Of a stretch of DNA of 64,000 bases, positions 13,274 through 22,861 are shown one piece after another (position 1 is the stretch's first letter; every line of letters starts with the position of its first letter). Both the position numbers and the translations under genes were made by a program. The stretch spans positions 62,001-126,000 of the forward strand of contig NZ_JAJOYT010000007.1 of NCBI RefSeq assembly GCF_021290965.1, given 5' to 3'. Below the pieces are notes generated by a model. That model did no database searches. It had not been told where the DNA came from and saw nothing but the letters and a program-made list of their open reading frames with translations. This DNA comes from Rheinheimera faecalis (GTDB taxonomy: Bacteria > Pseudomonadota > Gammaproteobacteria > Enterobacterales > Alteromonadaceae).

Positions 13274-14755
13274 TTATTGGTAGCCAATAGCGACAGCGAT
13301 TAAAATTGCGAGGCTTGCCAGAATAAAAAGCCAGAGCTGCAAACGCCAGGCGAACTTTGCCCATAACATCCAGTCCACCCGCACTACGCCCAGACAGCCT
13401 ATTAAAGATGCAGAGGTAGGCACTATGCAGTTGGTTAAACCATCTCCCAATTGAAAGGCTAAAACAGCAATTTGGCGGGATACCCCAACTAAATCGGCCA
13501 AAGGCGCAACTAAAGGCATAGTTAAAGCGGCCTGGCCTGAACCTGAAGTGACAAAGAAGTTAAACACCGACTGGAAAATCAACATAAACCAGGCTGACAG
13601 ATAGCTGGATACGCCATCAAAGCTGCTGCCAGCATGATGCAACAAAGTGTTGAGTATTGAAGGCTCTGTTGCATCGTCGCCTCCTAATAACAGCACTATG
13701 CCTTTGGCCATACCTACTATCATGGCCGCTGGCAACAACTCAGCTGCACCTTGCTTAAAGGCATCAGCCGATTCATTCACCGTGATACGTTTTCCGGCTA
13801 TAGCCAAAATAGCCGTAGCTATACCTAAAGCAAAAAACTGCGTGGCAATTTCCGGAATATAGTAGCCTCGTGCTACCACACCCCAAATGACCCAGATAAT
13901 ACCTGCGACAAAAAGCAATAAGATGGCGGCGTCTAATTTGCCAAAATGACTGCTTTGTTGTTCTTGCTGCTGTGCACGAAGTTTTTGATCTGAGGCAAAA
14001 CTAACGGAAAGCTCTGGATCCTTTTTAATTTTGGCGGCGTAACGCATGGTAAAAATAATGCCAAACAGCGTAAATACGGCCCAGAGGATAATACGATAAT
14101 CTGCACCTGACATCAGAGGTAAGCCTGCAATTCCCTGGGCTATAGCCACGCTAAAAGGGTTCATCCATGAGGTAGCAAAACCAATTTGAGTGGCGATGTA
14201 AGTCACCAGCACAGTGGTGATAGCGTCGTAGCCTAAAGCGAGCATTAAAGGTAGTAAGACAATACAAAAGGCGATGGCCTCTTCACCCATACCAAAGACA
14301 GCGCCACCTAAAGAAAACAGCATAAACATCAGAGGGATAAATAAAAAATCTATATCTTTGGTTTTAGCTATTAACGCCAAAATGCCGTTATTGACTGCAC
14401 CGGTTTTCATAATGATGCCAAAGGCACCACCAGTCAGCAGAATAAAGGCAATAACGCCAATGGCGGCACCCATTTTATCGCCTGAAACCAGACCTTCGAA
14501 GGCGTAGTTTAAAAAGCCAACCTGGCCGCCTTCACCAAACAAGGGCACTGCTTTATTTTGTTCCGTCGCGAGCTGAAAGCTGTTTGGATCAATACGGGCT
14601 TTAACCGTTTCACCTGCGGCATTGACAGTTTCCGGCAGCATCTGAAAATAACCGGCCGGAATAAGATGAGATGCAATAGCTGCAGCTATCATCACAAAAA
14701 AAAGTATGACAAAGGCGTCCGGCATGCTGACCGGTTTTTTAGTTGTAACTTGCAT
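13274..14755 (-). CDS. YfcC family transporter (putative amino acid/peptide or anion permease)
   Basis: A 493-residue inner-membrane protein with about 12 hydrophobic segments and a loop near residues 40-75 (the MLPETVNAAGETVKARIDPN stretch). The family segments MPDAFVILFFVMI, GGAVFGMGEEAIAFCIVLLP and SGSGQAALTMPLVAPLADLV are typical of YfcC and related short-chain-acid or basic-amino-acid permeases. Substrate specificity of the family is mostly untested. The downstream isoaspartyl-dipeptidase-like gene suggests import of a dipeptide or an Asp/Asn-derived compound, which is inference. It is transcribed divergently from arcB. Confidence 0.85.
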   Translation of the reverse strand: MQVTTKKPVSMPDAFVILFFVMIAAAIASHLIPAGYFQMLPETVNAAGETVKARIDPNSFQLATEQNKAVPLFGEGGQVGFLNYAFEGLVSGDKMGAAIGVIAFILLTGGAFGIIMKTGAVNNGILALIAKTKDIDFLFIPLMFMLFSLGGAVFGMGEEAIAFCIVLLPLMLALGYDAITTVLVTYIATQIGFATSWMNPFSVAIAQGIAGLPLMSGADYRIILWAVFTLFGIIFTMRYAAKIKKDPELSVSFASDQKLRAQQQEQQSSHFGKLDAAILLLFVAGIIWVIWGVVARGYYIPEIATQFFALGIATAILAIAGKRITVNESADAFKQGAAELLPAAMIVGMAKGIVLLLGGDDATEPSILNTLLHHAGSSFDGVSSYLSAWFMLIFQSVFNFFVTSGSGQAALTMPLVAPLADLVGVSRQIAVLAFQLGDGLTNCIVPTSASLIGCLGVVRVDWMLWAKFAWRLQLWLFILASLAILIAVAIGYQ

Positions 14756-15053
14756 GAGATGTACCTGTTGAGTTGAAATAACAGCGCCGACTGAGACAAA
14801 AAGCTGATTTATAACATCAGTTTATAGCTCAAAAGACGGCATGAATAACCAAAACCAGTAATAAACTGGTGGTTTGGCTACTCGTTAAACCACTCCGAAA
14901 GGTAGTAAGGCGAGTAGTAATATGTAGTGAGCGATAACGCATTTTTCAGCATATTACAGGCAGACTTTGAAACTCTAAGAACGGTTAGAATTAACCAGTT
15001 CCAACAGAGCTGTCAATCAAAGTTGCACCAGATGGTATCGGTCTGGTCGAAAA

Positions 15054-17474
15054 ATGAGCTTTTTTAGCCGTATTCAGTTGTTTCAGCTTGTCCCTTACGA
15101 AAATTTACAGGACAAGCGCCAAGTTGATCTGGCAGACTTAATCCCTCAGTTTACTGTTTTTGCGGGCAGTTTCTTTAGCAGGCATTTAATGCAACAAAAC
15201 GTTCATCCTTTAGTCAGACGTCTGGCGGGTTTTTTAAAGCAATGGGGCTGGTTACAGTGTTTTTGCCTGTGTTTTATTTTATTGCAGGCCTTAACAGGAG
15301 TTATCACTGGTTTATACAGCTTGTTGCTGCACGATATGGTGCTTTGGTCCATGGTGCTGGGCGCTTTGCTGTTTTCCGCCTCTATGACACCAGCTTTTTT
15401 ACTCTGTAGCTTTTATCTGATTCGCCATCTGGATGAAGCGCTGTTTTATTTGCAGGATTCGATACGGCAGGAAAAGCTGTTGAATCAGAATATGCAGGAA
15501 ACTATTCGTCAGCTGAACTTCGAAATTGAAGAACGGAAAAAAGCTTTTCAGGCTAAACGCCGTGCTGTTGATGAATTGCGTCGTGAAATTACTGAACGCC
15601 GTAAAACCCAGCAAGAGCTGGAAGAACAAAGTTTATTAATCCGCTCTATAGTCGACAGCTCGCCCGATTTATTTTACTACCGCGATGAAACTGGTCGTTT
15701 TGTCAGTTGCAATAAGATGTTTGAAGTCATTATGGGCAAATCGGCTAAAGAGCTGATAGGTCATTATCCGGCTGAACTCTATGACGCTGAATCTACGCCT
15801 ATTGCTATTTTGACCGATCAGGAGATTTCGGCCAGCAGAGTAGAGCTAACCTTAGATGTGGATTATCAAACACCAGATGGCCGCATGTTGTGGTTTGAAA
15901 TGCGCAAAGTGCCATTTTTTGATAAACAAGGTCGCTATATAGGCTTACTTGGGTTTGGCCGGGATATTACCTCACGTAAACTTGCTGAACAGGCTCTGGA
16001 AAAAGCTTATCAGGATAAAGGTAAGTTTATTGCCACTTTAAGCCATGAACTGCGTACACCGTTAAATGGTATTGTAGGTTTAACCAGACGTCTGTTGGAA
16101 AGCCCCTTATCATCAGAGCAACGCAGCTGGAGCAATACTATTTTCAGCAGTGCTGAGACCTTAGGTAATATTTTTAACGATATTATCGACTTAGATAAAA
16201 TTGATCGACAGGACTTAGACATTGTTTATCAGTCGGTACAGCTTTGCGAATTTGTGCATGATATCTGTAATTTTGCCCACTTAATTTGTCAGCAAAAAGG
16301 TTTGACCTTTATTGAGCCTGAAGCTGTACCAAGCCAGCTTTATGTTCGTCTGGACCCGACACGGGTGCGCCAGGTGTTATGGAACTTAATTAATAACGCA
16401 GTGAAATTCACTGCCCGTGGTTCAGTGCAACTTGGTGTTTCCATAAGCACTGATAATCCGGCAGAGCTTTGTTTTAGTGTGATTGATACTGGTATAGGTA
16501 TTGTTGAGGCAGAGCAGCAACGCATTTTTGATATGTACTATAAATCCAGTGATGGCAGGCGTTTAAGCATAGTTGGGTCTGGCATAGGTTTATCTGTATC
16601 CCGGGCTTTAGTTGAAGCTATGTCGGGCCATATCAAGCTTGAGAGTTCAGTCGGTAAAGGTAGTACTTTTATCATGTCGTTGCCTGCAGAGCTTACATCA
16701 GCTCCTGCAGCACTGCCACAAGCCCAGTATCCGGCTTTAACCATTTTACTGGTAGAGGATGTGCCGCTAAACGCTGAGATAGCGATAAACTTATTAGAGC
16801 AACGTGGTCATCAGGTGATTTTGGCAGAAACAGGTGAAGACGCTTTAGCTTTGCTGGAAACCGAAGATGATATAGATCTGGTGCTTTTAGATATGCAATT
16901 GCCGGATATGTCCGGCGACCAGGTCGCACGTTTTATCCGTGCTGAACCTTCTTTGGCCAGATTACCTGTGGTGGTATTAAGTGCCAACGTACGTAAAGCC
17001 GAGCAGCAACTAAAAGATGTGCGGGTTGATGGTGCTTTAGCAAAACCTATTAATACCAATAAGTTGGATCAGATTTTACATCAGCTGTTTGGCGCTCCTG
17101 CTCCAAAAGAAATCACAACCGAAAAAGCTCTTGATCAGCAAATTCTTGATCAGCAAACCCTGGATGATTATCTGCAGTCTTTAGGCAAAGCCACTATGTT
17201 ACGCAGCGTGCAGTTGTTTGTGCAGTTGCTGCCTGGTTACATCAATAAGATGGTGGAAACTGCAGTACAGCAAGACGTGACTGAATTTCAGGAAGCTGCG
17301 CACAAACTCAAAGGCGCAGCTGCTTCTGTTGGCTTGTTGTGGGTGCAACATCAGGCAAAGTTAATGGAGCAGGCAACTGAGCTGCATGGCATGGAAAAGC
17401 AGTTGATCAATTTCCATATAACAATAGAGCGGCACTTGGCTACTCTGCAAGAATATATAGAAGCCTGGGCTTAA
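15054..17474 (+). CDS. arcB: Aerobic respiration control hybrid sensor kinase ArcB
   Basis: An 806-residue hybrid kinase. Order: two membrane segments (about 66-92 and 97-125), coiled-coil linker (130-195), PAS (about 195-305), HisKA with phospho-accepting H331 in LSHELRTPLNG, ATPase (SNVGSG-type IVGSGIGLSVSRAL near 506), receiver with D613 in LLDMQLPD, and HPt with H750 in AAHKLKGAAASVG. ArcB senses quinone redox state and phosphorylates ArcA. C219 matches the redox cysteine C180 of E. coli ArcB, but the position of C241 is W280. The N-terminus is about 30 residues longer than in E. coli. It is convergent with arcA 90 bp away; the two are unlinked in E. coli. Confidence 0.95.
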   Translation: MSFFSRIQLFQLVPYENLQDKRQVDLADLIPQFTVFAGSFFSRHLMQQNVHPLVRRLAGFLKQWGWLQCFCLCFILLQALTGVITGLYSLLLHDMVLWSMVLGALLFSASMTPAFLLCSFYLIRHLDEALFYLQDSIRQEKLLNQNMQETIRQLNFEIEERKKAFQAKRRAVDELRREITERRKTQQELEEQSLLIRSIVDSSPDLFYYRDETGRFVSCNKMFEVIMGKSAKELIGHYPAELYDAESTPIAILTDQEISASRVELTLDVDYQTPDGRMLWFEMRKVPFFDKQGRYIGLLGFGRDITSRKLAEQALEKAYQDKGKFIATLSHELRTPLNGIVGLTRRLLESPLSSEQRSWSNTIFSSAETLGNIFNDIIDLDKIDRQDLDIVYQSVQLCEFVHDICNFAHLICQQKGLTFIEPEAVPSQLYVRLDPTRVRQVLWNLINNAVKFTARGSVQLGVSISTDNPAELCFSVIDTGIGIVEAEQQRIFDMYYKSSDGRRLSIVGSGIGLSVSRALVEAMSGHIKLESSVGKGSTFIMSLPAELTSAPAALPQAQYPALTILLVEDVPLNAEIAINLLEQRGHQVILAETGEDALALLETEDDIDLVLLDMQLPDMSGDQVARFIRAEPSLARLPVVVLSANVRKAEQQLKDVRVDGALAKPINTNKLDQILHQLFGAPAPKEITTEKALDQQILDQQTLDDYLQSLGKATMLRSVQLFVQLLPGYINKMVETAVQQDVTEFQEAAHKLKGAAASVGLLWVQHQAKLMEQATELHGMEKQLINFHITIERHLATLQEYIEAWA

Positions 17475-17519
17475 GCTGTTTGCGCTGAAGCTATGATTTA
17501 TATCTGGCTTAGATAGAAG

Positions 17520-17544
17520 AAGGGCGGGTACAAGACCCGCCCTT
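17520..17544. terminator. Bidirectional terminator between arcB and arcA
   Basis: AAGGGCGGGT (17520-17529) pairs perfectly with ACCCGCCCTT (17535-17544) around an ACAAG loop. It lies between the convergent ends of arcB and arcA. It is nearly the same as the hairpin after gltD (4476-4496). Confidence 0.75.
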
Positions 17545-17563
17545 ACATTTTCTGGTATCGAAA

Positions 17564-18271
17564 TTACTTTTCCAGTTTACCAACGAAGCGGTAACCTTCA
17601 CCGTGGATGGTGCTGATCAGCTCAGGGCTATCTACGTCAGATTCAAAATGCTTACGGATACGGCGAATAGTGACATCCACAGTTCTGTCATTTGCTCTGA
17701 GTTCACGGCCTGTCATATGACGGATCAGTTGTTCACGGGTGAAAATTTTGCCCGGGCTGTCCAGCATTAAACGTAAGGCACGGTATTCACCTTTAGGTAA
17801 ACGGCGTGAGACACCTTCTGGAGACGTCAGATTGCGGCTGTTTTCATCCAATACCCAACCATTAAATTTCACTACACTTTTATGCTCTTCCACTACAGGT
17901 TGAGATACAGTGCGGTTTAACAGGTTGCGGGCACGAATAGTCAGTTCACGCGGATTAAAAGGTTTAGTCAGGTAATCGTCAGCGCCAATTTCCAGACCTA
18001 AAATACGATCGACTTCACTGTCACGTCCGGTCAGGAAAATCAGACCCACGTTTTCTTTTTGGCGTAATTCACGAGCCAGGATCAGGCCGTTTTTGCCAGG
18101 CAGATTGATATCCATAACAATCAAATTGACTTTGTGTTCCGCCAGTTTCTGGTTCATTTCTTCGCCATTCACTGCTTCAACCACATCATAGCCTTCGCCT
18201 TCGAACAGGCTGACCAGATTCAGTCGTGTTACTTCTTCATCTTCAACAATCAGAATAACAGGGGTCTGCAT
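17564..18271 (-). CDS. arcA: Two-component response regulator ArcA
   Basis: A 235-residue OmpR-family regulator. The receiver carries the acidic pocket (VEDEE), phospho-acceptor D54 (VMDINLPG), T81 (FLTGRDS) and K103 (LTKPFNP). The C-terminal winged helix (about 130-232) ends with [12 protein letters not shown] and [10 protein letters not shown]. Phosphorylated ArcA represses TCA-cycle and respiratory genes when oxygen is low. The cognate kinase ArcB lies directly downstream in convergent orientation. The NAD-dependent isocitrate dehydrogenase at 28493 is a plausible target, by family knowledge. Confidence 0.96.
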   Translation of the reverse strand: MQTPVILIVEDEEVTRLNLVSLFEGEGYDVVEAVNGEEMNQKLAEHKVNLIVMDINLPGKNGLILARELRQKENVGLIFLTGRDSEVDRILGLEIGADDYLTKPFNPRELTIRARNLLNRTVSQPVVEEHKSVVKFNGWVLDENSRNLTSPEGVSRRLPKGEYRALRLMLDSPGKIFTREQLIRHMTGRELRANDRTVDVTIRRIRKHFESDVDSPELISTIHGEGYRFVGKLEK

Positions 18272-18375
18272 TATGCTTAAACCTTATGTGAACGTAATTA
18301 AGTATTTGATTTGTATCTTTTTAGAAAGAGAGTGACCTATGGTCATTGTCTGCACAATTATATAGACCACAGATT

Positions 18376-18401
18376 TTGTTAACAAGTGGATTTGTTAACA
18401 A
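18376..18401. promoter_or_regulatory. Paired TTGTTAACAA palindromes upstream of arcA
   Basis: The 10-bp palindrome TTGTTAACAA occurs twice (18376-18385 and 18392-18401), 16 bp apart, about 105-130 bp before the arcA start and just after the downstream end of the sensor-kinase gene. The spacing suggests a dimer pair on roughly one and a half helical turns. No factor is identified; it does not match the ArcA direct-repeat spacing. Confidence 0.35.
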
Positions 18402-18457
18402 TTAGTGTTGCCTAATGTAAGTTGTTGAAAAACATCCTGTTGTTCAGGTTTTTTATC

Positions 18458-20071
18458 TTATTTAGGGATCACAGGAAAGTCGATTTGAATGTCGATGCCA
18501 TGATCGAGTGAACTTTCCAGCTGAATTTTGCCGTTTAATGCTTGTGTCACTAAGTTATAGACTAAATGCATGCCAAGGCCGCTGCCACCTTCGCCTCTTT
18601 TTGTTGTGACAAAAGGATCAAATATACGTTTTTTAATATTCTCAGGCACACCGGCGCCATTGTCCTGATAATGCAGATAACAGCGGCTGTTAGCTAAGGT
18701 GACGCTAATTGTCATGGTGCCTTGTTCCATATGCTCAAAGGCATGGATCAGGCTGTTCATAATAAGGTTTATTAAAATCTGGCTGATTGGGCCCGGTTTG
18801 CTCTCCAGCTCCAGATGTTCATCACAATTGAGTATGACCTGATGCTGAGTTTTTTTCAGGTTAGGGCGTAGTGATAACAGCACTTCATTCAGCAACTGGT
18901 GCATATTGAAGTATCTTCTGTTGTCGTTGGACTGATCGACAGCCACTTGTTTAAAGCTACGGATAAGGTTAGCGGCGCGCTCAAGATTACGATAAATAAT
19001 CCCCAGATTTTCTGCGCTGTCGCTGAGGAATTTTGCCAGTTGGTTTGAAGTTAACTTCTTATCATCAAAAGCTTTTTGTATTTCTGCCAGCTTATCCTGC
19101 ATCAAAGTTGAAGCTGTCACACCAAGGCCTATAGGTGTATTTACTTCATGAGCTACACCGGCCACCATCTGACCTAAACTGGCCATTTTCTCAGTTTCAA
19201 CAATCTGATTCTGGTATTGGTGTAAGGTAGATAAGGTGTTTAATAAATCCTGATTGGAGGTTTTCAGTGCCAGTGTTCTGTCATTGATCTTTTGTTCCAG
19301 GTCCTGGTTTAACTGGCGTATTTCACTCTCAGCACTACGCAGTTTAGTGATTTGCTGTTCAGTTCTGTCCAGCATAGTGTTCACTGCGCGGCCCAGATTA
19401 TGGAATTCAGTGATTTCCATAGCTGGTACCCGAATTTGGTAGTCTTTTTCTTTTGATACTTTTTGCACCAGCGTCAGCAGGCTATACAAGGGCTGGGTAA
19501 AACGTCGCTGTAATCTGTTGGCGATAATAAAAGCACCAATTAAAGAGCAGAGTGCAATTAAAATATCGAACAACACCCGGTTTTGCACATAACGGCTTAA
19601 TTCGTCCAGGCTGGCTCGAATATAGACATAACCTAATAATTTACCGTCTGATTCTATTTTTTTCGTCAGCTCCATCACACCATCGCCTATGGTGGCGTTT
19701 TGGTACTGCTCTACTTTATTAAACTGGGTGGGGTAGGGGCCAACATCTCTTCTGTTGTAACTAGCGAAAAAACTCAGCTCGTTTTTGCCCTGCAATTTAT
19801 AAATATGAATGTTGTGCAGGCGTGATTCTGCAGCGAAAGACGCCAGGCGTCTGTCTTCTACTTCTGAGTCATCTATTTCGATGGAACCTACAGCGTTAAA
19901 GGCAATAATGGCGGCATAAGAGTGCAGTTGTTCAGACAGGTTTTTCTTCTCAGCTTTAATATCCTGCAAGGTGGCGATGGTTAAAGAAATACAAAGTGTG
20001 ATGCTACAAATCAGCATCACAACCCATATCAGCGCACCTTTGATTGAACTCGCTTTTAAAGCTGGACCCAT
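18458..20071 (-). CDS. Membrane sensor histidine kinase (HAMP, HisKA, HATPase)
   Basis: The chosen start (537 residues) is the second in-frame ATG, which follows GGAAGG; the first ATG at 20086 has no ribosome site. Order: membrane segment near 15-35, periplasmic sensor of about 130 residues (CHASE8-like), second membrane segment, HAMP (RRFTQPLYSLLTLV), coiled coil, a HisKA-like segment with the phospho-site in GQMVAGVAHEVNTPIGLG, and ATPase (NLIMNSLIHAF, YQDNGAGVP, GEGGSGLGMHLVYNLV). The NTPIGLG form of the H-box belongs to the group of kinases acting with diverse receivers. No response regulator is adjacent, so the partner is unknown. Confidence 0.88.
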   Translation of the reverse strand: MGPALKASSIKGALIWVVMLICSITLCISLTIATLQDIKAEKKNLSEQLHSYAAIIAFNAVGSIEIDDSEVEDRRLASFAAESRLHNIHIYKLQGKNELSFFASYNRRDVGPYPTQFNKVEQYQNATIGDGVMELTKKIESDGKLLGYVYIRASLDELSRYVQNRVLFDILIALCSLIGAFIIANRLQRRFTQPLYSLLTLVQKVSKEKDYQIRVPAMEITEFHNLGRAVNTMLDRTEQQITKLRSAESEIRQLNQDLEQKINDRTLALKTSNQDLLNTLSTLHQYQNQIVETEKMASLGQMVAGVAHEVNTPIGLGVTASTLMQDKLAEIQKAFDDKKLTSNQLAKFLSDSAENLGIIYRNLERAANLIRSFKQVAVDQSNDNRRYFNMHQLLNEVLLSLRPNLKKTQHQVILNCDEHLELESKPGPISQILINLIMNSLIHAFEHMEQGTMTISVTLANSRCYLHYQDNGAGVPENIKKRIFDPFVTTKRGEGGSGLGMHLVYNLVTQALNGKIQLESSLDHGIDIQIDFPVIPK

Positions 20072-20213
20072 TAATCCTTCCGCCATCCGTCAATCTGTTA
20101 TCGAAGCTATAATATTGAAGTTACACGCATTTGCAAACTTTCACCAGTTAGCACACTGACAAAAAAATAAAACGGGTTTATAGTGGATGCACTTGTGGCG
20201 ACGAGGACAAACC

Positions 20214-20609
20214 ATGGACTTATGGGATAACTACAAAACGAGTGTTTTTTTGTGCCATCAACCTCTTGGTGATCAAATTAACTTTGCTATTATCAGCGCC
20301 CAAAACCCCTGTGGCCATGTTCAAACCCCCTCCAGAAATTTATTACTCGACAATCACTTTGCTAACACCCTCGACAGCATGAATGTGCCTTACCGTAAAA
20401 TTGTCGGTTGTTCACCTGACTTGAGTTTTCAGGAAAAAAGCTGGGCTGTACTTTGTGATAAAACCAAAGCTATTAAGCTGGCCATTATGTTTGAGCAACA
20501 CGCCATTTATTGGGTAGAGCAGGGCAAGTTATTTCTGGTACCAGCGCTGTTGCAGCAAGATGAAGAGTATTTGGGCGAGTTTAACCCGCGCCAGATTGTA
20601 TTGGGTTAG
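20214..20609 (+). CDS. DUF3293 domain protein
   Basis: A 131-residue cytoplasmic protein. The start at 20214 is chosen because GAGGA lies 6 nt upstream; an earlier in-frame ATG at 20187 lacks a site. The pattern (INFAIISAQNPCGHVQTPSR with a conserved AxNP, then LLLDNHFANTLDSM, EKSWAVLCD, and the C-terminal FLVPALL) fits DUF3293, a small family of unknown function widespread in proteobacteria. It is divergent from the sensor kinase and convergent with the small exported gene at 20626. Confidence 0.75.
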   Translation: MDLWDNYKTSVFLCHQPLGDQINFAIISAQNPCGHVQTPSRNLLLDNHFANTLDSMNVPYRKIVGCSPDLSFQEKSWAVLCDKTKAIKLAIMFEQHAIYWVEQGKLFLVPALLQQDEEYLGEFNPRQIVLG

Positions 20610-20625
20610 TTGAATAAAAGCAGAG

Positions 20626-20919
20626 CTAGTCTTTCAGAACTTGCAGTATGGGTTCTATTTTCTGACCTAAAGCATATTCCAGCTTCAGGCGTTTCAGCTT
20701 TTGTTTATGTGCTTCATCTTCGTCAGCGGGCACTGTTAAAAACTCTTTAAAATCAGCAACGCAGATACACAACATGGCAGGTTTTGCCATGTTTTCCAGC
20801 TGGCCAAGTCGATAAATCTGATGAGGACAGGCCTGAGTTCTTTCCGGCGACTGAATACAGTCAGCCAAAGCTGAAGCGCTGAAAGTTAATCCAGCCAGCA
20901 CAACCAAAACCAGTCTCAT
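20626..20919 (-). CDS. Small exported cysteine-containing protein
   Basis: A 97-residue product with a clear signal peptide (MRLVLVVLAGLTFSASALAD, cleavage after ALA). The mature protein has four Cys residues (at C21, C31, and the pair in LCICVADF), which may form disulphides in the periplasm, followed by a charged helical tail. It lies 12 bp after rsmC on the same strand, so it may be read from the trmB-rsmC transcript. No family recognised. Confidence 0.6.
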   Translation of the reverse strand: MRLVLVVLAGLTFSASALADCIQSPERTQACPHQIYRLGQLENMAKPAMLCICVADFKEFLTVPADEDEAHKQKLKRLKLEYALGQKIEPILQVLKD

Positions 20920-20931
20920 CAGCAGATCCTT

Positions 20932-21960
20932 TTATTTGCGGTCTTTTCTACAATAATAAACCACAAAACCATCACGACGACCAAGCTCTTTTACCTGACC
21001 AAAAATTTCAGTCAACTGAGCCACATAAGGCAAATGTACGTTCGCTACTAAAGTTAAAGTACCACCTGGTTTTAATTCATTAAAAGCATCACGGAAAAAC
21101 TGTTCACTAATATGGTAGTCGGTTTTTAAACCTGTATGGAAAGGTGGATTGCTGACAATATGGTCATAAGCAGCGCTGCGTGACGGAATACCATCAGCAG
21201 CTATAGTTTCTCCAGGCAGTTTATTCGCCTTTAACGTAGCAGCTGTAGAGCTGACAGCTAAAGTGCTGATGTCAGAGGCTGTTAATTTGATTTCCGGATG
21301 TCTTTTTACTAAAAAGGCACCGATAAAACCTGCACCACAAGCAAAATCCAGTACTTTACCTTGCTGAATATGGCCTAAATGCTCTAGCAGCAAGTTAGTG
21401 CCTAAATCCAACTTGCCATGATTAAACACGCCAGGCAAAGAGCAAAGCTTTAAGCTGATACCGGCTTTTTCGATACTAAACTGATGAAACTCTGCGGTTT
21501 TTAACTCGCTTTGTAACAAACCATCCAGTTCAAACCATAAGCAGTGTTTGGCATTGTCATGTTTAAAGGCTTTTAACCCGAGCTTTTCAGCCTGATTACC
21601 TAAGCTTTTAATGCCACCTTTGTTATCGCCAACCAGATAAACTTCAGTTTTGTCGTTCAGTACAGTTTTGACCTGAGCTAAAGAGCTTTGCAGCTGATCT
21701 TTACTTTTAGGGTAAAACAGCACTACTTTGTCTACTGTTAAATCAGCTGGCAAGGCATCACCCAAATAACATGGGCTTTTGCTTTGCTGCTGCCAGTTAT
21801 TAGCAACAGCAATATTTGAGGTTAAACAAAACAGCTCCAACTCTGGCGCTTTTTGCTTTAATTCAGCCGCCAGACGGTCGGCCATAGGTTCTACCAGCAG
21901 TACTTTGCCTGATAAAAAATCAATATTGCGCAGCAACAGCTGACTGGTATTGTCCAACAT
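20932..21960 (-). CDS. rsmC: 16S rRNA m2G1207 methyltransferase
   Basis: RsmC methylates G1207 of 16S rRNA in the 30S subunit using SAM. The start is taken as ATG at 21960 (342 residues); the longer frame would need a TTG that sits inside the trmB end. The N-terminal half is the degenerate pseudo-methyltransferase domain. The C-terminal half carries the SAM motif (VLDFACGAGFIGAFLV) and the catalytic NPPFHTG. The coding start nearly touches the trmB stop, so the two are probably coupled. Confidence 0.92.
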   Translation of the reverse strand: MLDNTSQLLLRNIDFLSGKVLLVEPMADRLAAELKQKAPELELFCLTSNIAVANNWQQQSKSPCYLGDALPADLTVDKVVLFYPKSKDQLQSSLAQVKTVLNDKTEVYLVGDNKGGIKSLGNQAEKLGLKAFKHDNAKHCLWFELDGLLQSELKTAEFHQFSIEKAGISLKLCSLPGVFNHGKLDLGTNLLLEHLGHIQQGKVLDFACGAGFIGAFLVKRHPEIKLTASDISTLAVSSTAATLKANKLPGETIAADGIPSRSAAYDHIVSNPPFHTGLKTDYHISEQFFRDAFNELKPGGTLTLVANVHLPYVAQLTEIFGQVKELGRRDGFVVYYCRKDRK

Positions 21961-21961
21961 A

Positions 21962-22696
21962 TTAATCAACCTTCTTAAACATCAGATCCCAAACGCCATG
22001 GCCTAAATTGACACCACGGTTTTCGAATTTAGTCAGAGGTCTATGCTCAGGGCGTGGCACATAGTCATTGGTTTCTGACAGGTTGCTGTAACCTTCTGCA
22101 ACTTTCATCACTTCCAGCATATGTTCAGCGTAGTTTTCCCAGTCAGTTGCCATATGAAATACACCGCCGATTTTTAATTTACGGCGTAATAACTGGGCAA
22201 ACTCGGCCTGCACAATACGTCTTTTATGGTGACGTTTTTTATGCCATGGATCAGGGAAAAACAGCTGTACTGTGCTTAAGCTGTTGTCGGCAATAGAGTC
22301 GTTTAAAATTTCGATGGCATCGTGTTCAAACACCCGCAGGTTTTTAACGCCTTCAGTTTCGGCTTCACCTAAACAGGCACCTACACCTGGTTTATGTACT
22401 TCGATACCAATAAAGTCTTTATCCGGCGCGGCTTTAGCCATTTGTACTAAAGATTTGCCCATACCAAAACCAATTTCCAGCACTAAGTCGGCTTCACGGC
22501 CAAACACGGCTTTCATATCGTAAGGCGTGGCCTGATGCTCGAGACCCATAGTTGGCCAGAATAAATCTAAACTGCGCTGCTGGCCTTTGGTCAGACGACC
22601 TTCCCTTAAAACAAAGCTACGGATACGGCGCAGGTATTTGTTTTCCTGAAGCTCATCGTCCTGTGGCTCTGTGTTTGGTTGTTCCGGGTGGGTCAT
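21962..22696 (-). CDS. trmB: tRNA (guanine-N7-)-methyltransferase
   Basis: TrmB makes m7G46 in the tRNA variable loop. The start at 22696 has GGAG 7 nt upstream and gives 244 residues; an upstream in-frame ATG at 22735 has no site. Family signatures are [17 protein letters not shown], the SAM motif [14 protein letters not shown], and [13 protein letters not shown] near residue 155, the substrate-binding signature. It is divergent from mutY, an arrangement kept in many gammaproteobacteria. Confidence 0.95.
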   Translation of the reverse strand: MTHPEQPNTEPQDDELQENKYLRRIRSFVLREGRLTKGQQRSLDLFWPTMGLEHQATPYDMKAVFGREADLVLEIGFGMGKSLVQMAKAAPDKDFIGIEVHKPGVGACLGEAETEGVKNLRVFEHDAIEILNDSIADNSLSTVQLFFPDPWHKKRHHKRRIVQAEFAQLLRRKLKIGGVFHMATDWENYAEHMLEVMKVAEGYSNLSETNDYVPRPEHRPLTKFENRGVNLGHGVWDLMFKKVD

Positions 22697-22861
22697 CTTG
22701 GTCTCCAAAAAATGTGATGCAGCCTGCTGCTGCATTAAGTGCTATCGAATGCGGCGCGTATTATCCTTGTTCTGTCGCTAATGCTCAACCGCTAATCTTG
22801 ATTCAACAAAAACAGCAAAAATGCTAGGCTATGCATCGTTTTGAATTATTGAACCTGAGTA

